Part shown: positions 1 to 5,201 of the stretch, in pieces
Layout: every line of letters begins with the position of its first letter
Numbering within the stretch: position 1 is the stretch's first letter
NCBI GenBank assembly: GCA_945889235.1
Contig: CAMDBK010000175.1
Coordinates: 1-6,704, forward strand
Source of the DNA: Chitinophaga pinensis
Lineage (GTDB): Bacteria; Bacteroidota; Bacteroidia; SXHM01
Direction of reading: 5' to 3'
DNA length: 6,704 bases
Position numbers and translations under genes: made by a program
Notes under the pieces: generated by a model
Databases searched by the model: none
Seen by the model: the letters and a program-made list of their open reading frames with translations, nothing else
Told to the model about the DNA's origin: nothing

Positions 1-1190
1 AACAACTCTTTTCAGCAGGTGAAGAATTTTTATTGAACCGCCTTCCTGCAGGAATGCTGACTGAATTGTTGGTGAACGGAATCCTTGCCGGCATTAGTGG
101 TGTGGTAGTTTTTATTCCGCAGATTGCATTGCTGTTTGCTTTCATCGGAATGCTGGAAGATACGGGCTACATGGCTCGTGTCAGTTTTATCACCGACAGG
201 CTGTTGCGCAAATTCGGTTTGAACGGGCGCTCTGTTATTCCTTTGATAAGCGGTGTTGCTTGTGCTGTTCCCGCAATTATGGCAACGCGCACCATTCCCA
301 ACTGGAAAGAACGCATCATCACCATTATGGTAACACCTCTGATGAGTTGTTCTGCACGCTTGCCGGTTTACACGCTGCTAATTTCTTTGGTTGTTCCTTC
401 CGAAAAAATATTTGGTTTTCTAAATCTGCAAGGACTTGTTTTGATGGCACTTTATATGATTGGTTTTCTTGCTGCAATACTCACTGCTTTATTAATGAAG
501 TTTATAATTAAAGCCCGCGAACGGAGTTTCTTTATTATGGAATTGCCGGTGTATCGTGCACCACGGTGGAGTTCCGTAGGATTAGGAATTTTAGAAAAAG
601 TAAAAGTATTTGTGTTTGAAGCCGGAAAAGTAATTGTAGCTATTTCCATTGTGCTGTGGGTGCTTTCGTCACACGCACCGGGTGATAGATTTCAGAAGAT
701 TGATGAACAGTTTCATTCTCCGGAATTTTCTCAACAACATACACCCGCTGAAATTGAAAAACTGATTGCCACCGAAAAACTGGAACAGAGTTATGCAGGC
801 ATCATGGGACATTTTATGGAACCGGCAATCCGTCCGCTGGGGTTTGACTGGAAAATTGGAATTGCACTGGTTACTTCTTTTGCCGCCCGCGAAGTTTTTG
901 TGGGAACTATGGCAACCATTTACAGTGTGGGCGATGAAAACAATACACTTTCTATCCGCGAAAAGATGCAGGCAGAAATAAATCCTGAAACGGGAGGCAA
1001 GCGCTACTCAACCGCAGTAGCTTTTTCGCTGATGATATTTTATGCTTTTGCAATGCAATGCATGAGCACCATTGCCATTGTGTTCAGCGAAACCAAAAGC
1101 TGGAAATGGCCCGCGCTGCAGTTTGCATACATGAGTTTCCTTGCCTACTTTTCGGCTTTGGTGGTTTATCAGGTGTTATCGTCATGCTGA
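1..1190 (+). CDS. feoB: Ferrous iron transport protein B, C-terminal part (5' truncated by window)
   Basis: This is the membrane part of FeoB, the GTP-dependent Fe(II) importer of the inner membrane. The reading frame is open from position 3, so the start codon, the N-terminal G domain and the linker lie outside the window. About 395 codons are visible, against roughly 700 for Bacteroidota FeoB. The diagnostic motifs are present: the first gate segment CAVPAIMATRTI (Cys codon near 261), the second PLMSCSARLPVY (Cys near 348), AREVFVGTMATIY near 885, and the C-terminal QCMSTIA followed by ETKSWKWPALQ near 1056-1120. Several long hydrophobic segments fit the Nramp-unlike FeoB channel fold. Oddity: the last two residues and the TGA stop (1182-1190) lie inside the left arm of a hairpin repeat, so the extreme C-terminus appears to have been supplied by the repeat. 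Identification is secure. No feoA is visible on this side. Confidence 0.96.
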   Translation, partial: QLFSAGEEFLLNRLPAGMLTELLVNGILAGISGVVVFIPQIALLFAFIGMLEDTGYMARVSFITDRLLRKFGLNGRSVIPLISGVACAVPAIMATRTIPNWKERIITIMVTPLMSCSARLPVYTLLISLVVPSEKIFGFLNLQGLVLMALYMIGFLAAILTALLMKFIIKARERSFFIMELPVYRAPRWSSVGLGILEKVKVFVFEAGKVIVAISIVLWVLSSHAPGDRFQKIDEQFHSPEFSQQHTPAEIEKLIATEKLEQSYAGIMGHFMEPAIRPLGFDWKIGIALVTSFAAREVFVGTMATIYSVGDENNTLSIREKMQAEINPETGGKRYSTAVAFSLMIFYAFAMQCMSTIAIVFSETKSWKWPALQFAYMSFLAYFSALVVYQVLSSC

Positions 1191-1209
1191 ACTTGTTTCA
1201 GCATCTTAT
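1180..1209 (+). repeat. Left hairpin arm (TG/CA type)
   Basis: This 30-nt arm contains a perfect 8-bp stem, ATGCTGAA (1184-1191) with TTCAGCAT (1197-1204), around the 5-nt loop CTTGT. It is identical over 30 nt to the reverse complement of 2204-2233. It overlaps the end of feoB and provides the TGA stop at 1188-1190. Confidence 0.92.
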
Positions 1210-1210
1210 T

Positions 1211-1218
1211 TATCTTTA
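1211..1218 (+). promoter_or_regulatory. Possible -7 promoter element for the GIY-YIG gene
   Basis: TATCTTTA matches the Bacteroidota -7 motif TAnnTTTG at all defined bases except the last. It lies just inside the left arm and 6 nt before the TTG start, which would give a very short leader. A TTG at 1193-1195 could act as the upstream element, but the 15-nt spacer is shorter than usual. If real, the cassette carries its own promoter. Confidence 0.35.
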
Positions 1219-1223
1219 CTTAC

Positions 1224-1538
1224 TTGAAAAAAAGCTATACATATATTCTCAGCAACCCATCCCGAACAGTATTGTATATTGGAGTTACAGCAGATTTAAG
1301 AATTAGAATCACACAACATAAAAATGGAACAGGTTCTGTTTTTACAAAAAAGTATAATGTTGCCTACTTATTATATTTTGAAGAATTTATAGATATTGAA
1401 CAAGCCATTGCAAGAGAAACTCAACTGAAAAATTGGCACAGAGACTCGAAGATTAATTTGATTAAAAGTTTAAATCCTGAAATGAAAGATTTGTCTTATT
1501 CTTTTTTAGGACAAGACCCTGAAACAAGTTCAGGGTGA
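1224..1538 (+). CDS. Small GIY-YIG endonuclease-like protein
   Basis: The 104-residue product is a single GIY-YIG nuclease domain of the small stand-alone (UPF0213/YhbQ-like) group. The GIY equivalent is Y5-T-Y7-I-L, followed by the YIG motif LYIGVT at 17-22. The predicted catalytic Arg is in ADLRIRITQH (R26 or R28), followed by the family-typical FTKKYN (40-45), LLYFEEF, and the metal-binding Glu E65 in ARETQLKNW. The domain ends around NPEMKDLS (84-91). The last residues, DPETSSG, are encoded by the right hairpin arm, and the TGA stop is inside that arm. The start is TTG at 1224; no in-frame ATG gives a full domain, and the N-terminus MKKSYTYIL fits the family. The upstream frame is open back to the feoB TGA, so the start rests on domain fit and the promoter-like TATCTTTA. 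Likely activity is single- or double-strand DNA cleavage, perhaps at hairpins. Whether it acts on the flanking arms is inference. Confidence 0.88.
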   Translation: MKKSYTYILSNPSRTVLYIGVTADLRIRITQHKNGTGSVFTKKYNVAYLLYFEEFIDIEQAIARETQLKNWHRDSKINLIKSLNPEMKDLSYSFLGQDPETSSG

Positions 1539-1540
1539 CG
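1511..1540 (-). repeat. Right hairpin arm (CC/GG type), inverted relative to the left arm
   Basis: The stem ACCCTGAA (1516-1523) pairs with TTCAGGGT (1529-1536) around the loop ACAAG. Read on the minus strand it matches the arm at 2173-2202 in 29 of 30 positions. It encodes the DPETSSG tail and stop of the GIY-YIG protein, and its outer end is 11 nt before the sprT-like start. Confidence 0.9.
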
Positions 1541-1551
1541 TTACTGCCCCC

Positions 1552-2172
1552 ATGCAAAAACAAAAAAAAACAGACCGAGAAATCATCGCCAACTACATTC
1601 CCGAGCAAACGGTGGATATGGTTTTGCATTGGATTGAGCAATACAATTTTCGGATGCGTATCAAGCGCAAGCGCAATACCAAGCTGGGAGATTACCGTCC
1701 ACCCTTTGACGGGCGCGGACATTTTATCACCATCAATCACGACCTGAATAAATTTGCTTTCCTGATTACGCTGGTTCATGAAGTTGCCCATCTTACTAAT
1801 TGGGACAAGAATAAAAATCGTGTGAAACCTCACGGTGCAGAGTGGAAAAAAGATTTTCAGGAGTTGATGCTGCCGCTGCTGAAGCAAAATATTTTTCCTG
1901 ATGATGTGCATCACGCGATTGATAAATATATGCGGAACCCTGCGGCTTCAAGCTGCTCAGACCTGCATTTGATGCGGGTTTTAAAACGCTATGATAAAAA
2001 CAATACTTCTATGCATCTCGAAGAACTGCCGAGGAATTCAAAATTTAAAATCTCAAACGGAAAAGTTTTTATCAAAGGTGAAAAACAACGCACACGTTTT
2101 AAATGTGTGGAGATAGCAAGCAAACAAACTTACTTTGTGAGTGCACTGATGGAGGTTGAAATTGTTGAATAA
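1552..2172 (+). CDS. SprT-like domain protein (putative zinc metalloprotease fold)
   Basis: The 206-residue product carries the SprT/Spartan-like zinc site: H76-E77-x-x-H80 in LVHEVAHLTNW, with the third ligand H94 in HGAEWKKDF. The upstream stretch RNTKLGDYRPP (around 41-51) and FITINHDLN (58-66) correspond to the beta-hairpin and strand that precede the helix in SprT-like proteins. The C-terminal third (about 135-206) is basic and predicted beta-rich. A single Cys at about 139 and one near the end do not form a clear four-Cys zinc ribbon, so the classical SprT zinc-binding domain is not evident. Known relatives include SPRTN, which cleaves DNA-protein crosslinks, but bacterial members are mostly uncharacterised, so substrate and role are open. 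The ATG at 1552 follows the cassette by 11 nt with no Shine-Dalgarno or TAnnTTTG motif, so transcription probably reads through from feoB or the cassette promoter. The stop abuts the next repeat exactly. Confidence 0.88.
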   Translation: MQKQKKTDREIIANYIPEQTVDMVLHWIEQYNFRMRIKRKRNTKLGDYRPPFDGRGHFITINHDLNKFAFLITLVHEVAHLTNWDKNKNRVKPHGAEWKKDFQELMLPLLKQNIFPDDVHHAIDKYMRNPAASSCSDLHLMRVLKRYDKNNTSMHLEELPRNSKFKISNGKVFIKGEKQRTRFKCVEIASKQTYFVSALMEVEIVE

Positions 2173-2233
2173 CGTCACCCTGAACTTGTTTCAGGGTCTT
2201 ATAATAAGATGCTGAAACAAGTTCAGCATGACG
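2173..2233. repeat. 61-bp double-hairpin palindrome (miniature, gene-less form of the cassette ends)
   Basis: Two 30-nt arms, 2173-2202 (CC/GG type) and 2204-2233 (TG/CA type, inverted), are centred on the single base 2203. They pair across the whole element with 4 mismatches in 30, all at the two variable stem positions. Each arm also folds on itself (8-bp stem, 5-nt loop), so either two small hairpins or one long cruciform is possible. Read on the minus strand, the order is TG arm then CC arm, the same order as at 1180-1540 but with the gene deleted. It starts immediately after the sprT-like stop codon (2170-2172) and ends 27 nt before mqnA. It could hinder read-through into mqnA, but it lacks the T-tract of an intrinsic terminator. 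Confidence 0.92.
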
Positions 2234-2245
2234 ATGGTAAATATT

Positions 2246-2253
2246 TACTTTTG
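2246..2253 (+). promoter_or_regulatory. -7 promoter element for mqnA
   Basis: TACTTTTG is a full match to the Bacteroidota -7 motif TAnnTTTG and lies 6 nt before the mqnA ATG, implying a leaderless or nearly leaderless transcript. No clear TTG element is present at the usual distance upstream, where the hairpin arm sits. The site supports a start at 2260 rather than at the ATG inside the repeat (2209). Confidence 0.5.
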
Positions 2254-2259
2254 CGCCCG

Positions 2260-3006
2260 ATGTCAAAAATCCGAATCTCTGCTGTTTCTTATTTAAACTC
2301 ATTACCTTTTGTTTATGGCTTAAATCATTCTGCGCTTAAAAATGAATGTGAAATTTCATTGGATATTCCTTCGGTGTGTGCTGAGAAATTAATCAACGGG
2401 AACGTTGATATTGGTTTAATTCCGGTTGCTGCAATTTCACAAGTAAGCAACGCACACATCATCAGCGATTATTGCATTGGCGCCAACGGAAAAGTGAAAA
2501 CCGTTTGCCTGTTCAGTGAAGTTCCGTTGCAGGAAATAAAAACAGTTTTGCTGGATTACCAAAGCCGGACTTCAGTAATGCTTGCAAAAATTCTGGCTAA
2601 AGAATTCTGGAAAATAAATCCTGAATTTGTGAATGCAGAAGCGGGTTTTGAGAAGAACATAAAAGGAACAACGGCAGGAGTTGTTATTGGCGACAGAGCA
2701 TTTAGCCTCACTACATCTTATACCTATGACCTAAGCGAAGAATGGAAAAAAATTACCAACCTTCCTTTTGTATTTGCGTGTTGGGTGGCAAATAAAAATC
2801 TTTCTGTGGAATTTATTTCTGAATTTAATCAGGCATTGAAAACAGGATTGGATAACATTGACCAAACACTGGAAGAGTTCCCGCCTTCTGTTATCAGCAA
2901 AGCAGAAGCAAAAAAATACCTGACTGAAAATATCAGCTATGATTTTGATTCGGAGAAGAAAAAAGCGATGGAACTTTTTAATCATCTTGCAAAAAAAATC
3001 ACCTAA
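2260..3006 (+). CDS. mqnA: Chorismate dehydratase (futalosine pathway)
   Basis: MqnA converts chorismate to 3-[(1-carboxyvinyl)oxy]benzoate, the first committed step of the futalosine route to menaquinone, in the cytoplasm. The 248-residue length is normal for the family, which has a periplasmic-binding-protein-like fold. Hallmarks are the N-terminal ISAVSYLNSLPFVYGL (6-21), NVDIGLIPVA (48-57), the DYQSRTS segment (99-105) that forms part of the substrate pocket, VVIGDRAF (141-148) and LPFVFACWV (168-176). I chose the ATG at 2260 because it gives the family N-terminus and follows a good TAnnTTTG motif; an in-frame ATG at 2209 would make the hairpin repeat coding. No other mqn gene is in the window, so the pathway genes are dispersed here. 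The stop TAA overlaps a promoter-like motif for the next gene. Confidence 0.95.
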   Translation: MSKIRISAVSYLNSLPFVYGLNHSALKNECEISLDIPSVCAEKLINGNVDIGLIPVAAISQVSNAHIISDYCIGANGKVKTVCLFSEVPLQEIKTVLLDYQSRTSVMLAKILAKEFWKINPEFVNAEAGFEKNIKGTTAGVVIGDRAFSLTTSYTYDLSEEWKKITNLPFVFACWVANKNLSVEFISEFNQALKTGLDNIDQTLEEFPPSVISKAEAKKYLTENISYDFDSEKKKAMELFNHLAKKIT

Positions 3007-3011
3007 CTTTA
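3004..3011 (+). promoter_or_regulatory. Possible -7 promoter element for the TPR/propeller gene
   Basis: TAACTTTA matches TAnnTTTG except at the last base and overlaps the mqnA stop codon. It would give a leader of roughly 80 nt to the ATG at 3098. No better candidate is visible between 3006 and 3098. Confidence 0.3.
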
Positions 3012-3036
3012 CTACGGATTTAAAACACAACACCAT

Positions 3037-3062
3037 GAACTATTCTCACGAACTATTCTCTT
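3037..3062 (+). repeat. 13-nt tandem duplication in the leader of the TPR/propeller gene
   Basis: Units GAACTATTCTCAC (3037-3049) and GAACTATTCTCTT (3050-3062) are identical in the first 11 bases. The repeat lies between a possible upstream ATG (3035) and the preferred start (3098), so it is probably untranslated leader. A role in expression is speculative. Confidence 0.7.
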
Positions 3063-3097
3063 GCGAAGCAAAATACCTTAATGCAAGAATCTTTCAG

Positions 3098-4690
3098 ATG
3101 AACAAACATTTTTTAGCCCTGGTGCTTATTTCCTGCTGCCTGCTGTCAACTACCTACTCACAAACTTCCACAGCCGACAAGCTGAAAATGACTGCAGCTC
3201 GCATGAAATATAATGACAAGGATTTCAATGGTGCTTTGCGCATTTACCGCGAAGAATTTGCAAAAGTGCCTGACGATGCCATGCTCAATTACCGTATGGG
3301 CGAAAGTCATTATGCACTTAAAGAATATGAATTGGCGCTGGAAAAATTCAATAAAGCAGAACAATTGAACAATGCAGTTGACCCTGATTTATATCTTAAC
3401 CTTGGAAAAATAAATCAAGCTCTTGCCAATCTTGACAAGGCTTTGGAGCACTATGAAAAATACCGGACTACAGCGTTAAAAGTACCGCAACTGCAGGAAA
3501 TAAATACACTTATTGCACAGGTTAAAACAGCAAAAGAAATGCTTTCGCGACCAGTAAATGTAGTTATCAGTAATCCCGGAACACCTATCAATTCTAAGTA
3601 CAACGACTACCACCCTTCATTAACTGCCGACCAGAAAGTGATGGTATTTACTTCACGCAGAGGTGAGGGAAAAAATGTTGGAGTAGATGTAAATGATCAG
3701 GGTTTTTATGAAGATGTATACATAACATTCTGGAATGACACCATTCACGATTGGGAAGATGCAACGCTCGCGCCCGGTGCTATCAACGGTGCTGAGCATG
3801 ATGCAGATTTAAGTATTTCGCCTGACGGAAAACAAATTTTCGTTTATAAAAACGAAAACGGTGGCGACATTTATGTTTCCAAAAAAAGCACTTCCGAAAA
3901 ATGGAGCAGCGCAAAACCTTTAGAAGGTGTTAACTCCACGTACTGGGAAAGTTATGCAAGCCTTAGTGCTGACGGAAAAAAACTTTATTTCTGCAGTGAA
4001 CGCAAGGGTGGACAAGGAAATGGTGATATCTGGGTTTCGGATAGAATAAGTAAAAATGAATGGGGAAAACCTGTAAACCTTGGTGCCATTGTAAATTCTG
4101 ATGACGATGAAATAAGTGTGTTTGCACATCCTGATGGCAAAACACTTTTCTTCAGTTCAAAAGGACATTTGAACATGGGCGGCTACGATATTTTTAAAAC
4201 CGTGAAAAAAGAAAAAGGCGAATGGAGTCAGCCGGAAAATATGGGCTATCCGATTAACTCGCTTGGTGATGATATTGACTTTGTACTGAACACCGAAACA
4301 GGCCGCGCTTACTTCAGCAGCATTCGTCCCGATGGCGAAGGACAATTTGATATTTATGAAATTGACATGAGTAATTACGGATTGAAAACCGGTGATGTAA
4401 AAGAAAAATCAAACCTCAGTATTTTAAAAGGAGAAGTTTTTAGTGCGCATGATGCAGCCAAACTTTCGGTGACAATAAAAATCACAAACAAAAATACCGG
4501 CAAACCAGAAAATGAAATTCAAAGTGATGAAGACGGCAACTACTTTATTATGCTTCCCGGAAAAAATTCGTATGAAATAACGGTGGAACACGAAGGCTAC
4601 AAGCCTTACAAACTTAGTGTTGATTTACCGCTGGGTGAGCATGAAGTTGCTACTACCATTAAGCCGATTGTGCTGGAGAGAAATCAGTGA
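3098..4690 (+). CDS. Secreted TPR / PD40 beta-propeller / carboxypeptidase-regulatory-like protein (PorE-like without OmpA domain)
   Basis: The 530-residue product starts with a signal peptide (MNKHFLALVLISCCLLSTTYSQ). Cleavage before or after Gln22 is likely, although LISC at 10-13 could be read as a short lipobox. TPR-like helices follow at about 33-125 (FNGALRIY, LNYRMGESHYALKEYELALEKF, LYLNLGKINQALANLDKALEHYEKY in pieces). A WD40-like PD40 propeller spans about 165-425, with repeats SPDGKQIFVY (241), ADGKKLYFCSE (291), PDGKTLFFSSK (345) and RAYFSSIRPDG (403). A carboxypeptidase-regulatory-like beta domain occupies about 441-515 (LKGEVFSA ... DEDGNYFIMLPG ... HEGYKPY). This order matches PorE of the type IX secretion system and related OmpA-family proteins, but the expected C-terminal OmpA peptidoglycan-binding domain is missing: the frame ends at residue 530 and no such domain follows. 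The protein probably sits in the periplasm or outer membrane. The ATG at 3098 is preferred over 3035, which would place 21 polar residues before the signal sequence. Confidence 0.85.
   Translation: MNKHFLALVLISCCLLSTTYSQTSTADKLKMTAARMKYNDKDFNGALRIYREEFAKVPDDAMLNYRMGESHYALKEYELALEKFNKAEQLNNAVDPDLYLNLGKINQALANLDKALEHYEKYRTTALKVPQLQEINTLIAQVKTAKEMLSRPVNVVISNPGTPINSKYNDYHPSLTADQKVMVFTSRRGEGKNVGVDVNDQGFYEDVYITFWNDTIHDWEDATLAPGAINGAEHDADLSISPDGKQIFVYKNENGGDIYVSKKSTSEKWSSAKPLEGVNSTYWESYASLSADGKKLYFCSERKGGQGNGDIWVSDRISKNEWGKPVNLGAIVNSDDDEISVFAHPDGKTLFFSSKGHLNMGGYDIFKTVKKEKGEWSQPENMGYPINSLGDDIDFVLNTETGRAYFSSIRPDGEGQFDIYEIDMSNYGLKTGDVKEKSNLSILKGEVFSAHDAAKLSVTIKITNKNTGKPENEIQSDEDGNYFIMLPGKNSYEITVEHEGYKPYKLSVDLPLGEHEVATTIKPIVLERNQ
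4684..4690. other. Overlapping convergent stop codons
   Basis: The heptamer TCAGTGA carries the TGA stop of the plus-strand gene (4688-4690) and the TGA stop of the minus-strand gene (read from 4686-4684). There is no space for a conventional terminator between the genes, so their transcripts should overlap at the 3' ends. Confidence 0.9.
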
Positions 4691-5172
4691 ACCTGCTTCC
4701 ATTCCAGGCTGTCGGCAAGGGTATCGAGGTATTGCTCAAACTCTTTTAAAGTTGAAGGCGCACCCGAGCCATCCATAATTTCTTTGCGTTTATCCTCTAA
4801 AACTACAACCGTTTTAACGGAAGGAAAATCAGAAGCTTTTTTAGGATAATCGTCTCTGAAATCAAAATAATTAATGGCTTTTGCGGTGGTTCTTATTTCT
4901 TCAAGAACAGAAGATTTCAACCTTGCTTCATACTTTCCTTCTTTGGCTACAAAACGTTTGCCGTCATAAACCGCATAGCCGCTGTTGTAAATGCTGAATT
5001 TATAAATAGGGCAGGTTCCGTAACAGGCGGTGTGTTCTATTGAAGCTAAAAGTGAATCCGAATTTAAAATGGACAAAACTGGCTCAGAAGATTTTGTTTC
5101 CACCGTTTCTTTTGATGTTTTGCATGAAAGGAAAACAGCCAAAAGCAGGATAGTAAATAGAGTATTCTTCAA
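4684..5172 (-). CDS. DUF6438-like lipoprotein
   Basis: The 162-residue product has a lipoprotein signal, MKNTLFTILLLAVFLSC, with lipobox FLSC and lipidated Cys17, so it should be membrane-anchored after export. After a Lys/Glu/Ser-rich linker (18-35), residues 43-160 resemble DUF6438: SIEHTACYGTCPIYKF (44-59; Cys50 and Cys54 possibly disulfide-bonded), then GYAVYDGKRFV, KEGKYEARL, a helix before FDFRDDY, DFPSVKTVVV and a C-terminal helix. The function of this domain is unknown. The start is TTG at 5172. No in-frame ATG exists nearby, while the start gives a complete lipoprotein signal and lies 14 nt after a perfect TATATTTG motif. Its stop overlaps the convergent upstream gene by 7 nt. It follows the barrel gene on the same strand by 29 nt but seems to have its own promoter. 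Confidence 0.82.
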   Translation of the reverse strand: MKNTLFTILLLAVFLSCKTSKETVETKSSEPVLSILNSDSLLASIEHTACYGTCPIYKFSIYNSGYAVYDGKRFVAKEGKYEARLKSSVLEEIRTTAKAINYFDFRDDYPKKASDFPSVKTVVVLEDKRKEIMDGSGAPSTLKEFEQYLDTLADSLEWKQVH

Positions 5173-5186
5173 AATGATTTTTTTTA

Positions 5187-5194
5187 CAAATATA
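5187..5194 (-). promoter_or_regulatory. -7 promoter element for the DUF6438-like lipoprotein gene
   Basis: On the minus strand this reads TATATTTG, a full match to TAnnTTTG, 14 nt before the TTG start. An upstream TTTG exists, but with a 24-nt spacer it is rather distant. The site lies in the 29-nt gap after the barrel gene. Confidence 0.5.
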
Positions 5195-5201
5195 TTCTTC
5201 T

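Larger units (their letters stand above)
1180..1540 (+). mobile_element. Putative GIY-YIG cassette bounded by inverted hairpin arms (361 bp)
   Basis: A left arm at 1180-1209 and an inverted right arm at 1511-1540 enclose one small gene for a GIY-YIG nuclease. Both arms share the core CTGAACTTGTTTCAG flanked outside by CGTC and inside by CTT. They differ at a matched pair of stem positions (TG/CA on the left, CC/GG on the right) and at one innermost base. The interior is markedly A+T rich: my hand count for 1261-1500 is 69 G+C in 240 (29%), whereas sampled 60-base lines of feoB, sprT and mqnA give 42-52%. I see no convincing target-site duplication at the outer ends. That the unit moves is inferred from its inverted ends, foreign composition, nuclease gene and the miniature copy at 2173-2233. 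An alternative is a REP-like dispersed repeat that merely flanks an unrelated acquired gene. Confidence 0.6.

Noticed and set aside
1188..1226. Stop-codon read-through joining FeoB to the GIY-YIG protein (same frame, single TGA between)
   Set aside because: The linker translated from the repeat has no protein character, and nothing resembles a recoding signal beyond the repeat hairpin itself. A shared frame has a one-in-three chance.
1170..1550. Target-site duplication flanking the cassette
   Set aside because: The outer flanks (TTAT on the left, TTAC on the right) share only three bases, and the miniature copy has no matching flanks either, so this is within chance.
1462..1914. Minus-strand frame of 150 codons across the right arm and the sprT-like gene
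   Set aside because: It is antisense to a well-supported SprT-like gene and the GIY-YIG end, has no recognisable domain, and contains translated repeat sequence (NLFQGL).
1180..2233. CRISPR array from the repeated arms
   Set aside because: There are only four arms in inverted pairs, with a gene or one base between them and no regularly spaced direct repeats or spacers. No cas gene is visible.
2173..2233. Intrinsic (rho-independent) terminator
   Set aside because: The stems are of moderate G+C and are followed by CTTATAATAAG or GACGATGG rather than a T-tract. A hairpin effect on RNA is possible but not as a standard terminator.
2209..2259. Upstream in-frame ATG for mqnA giving a 17-residue extension
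   Set aside because: The extension is encoded by the hairpin arm and spans the TACTTTTG promoter motif, and the family N-terminus begins at the ATG at 2260.
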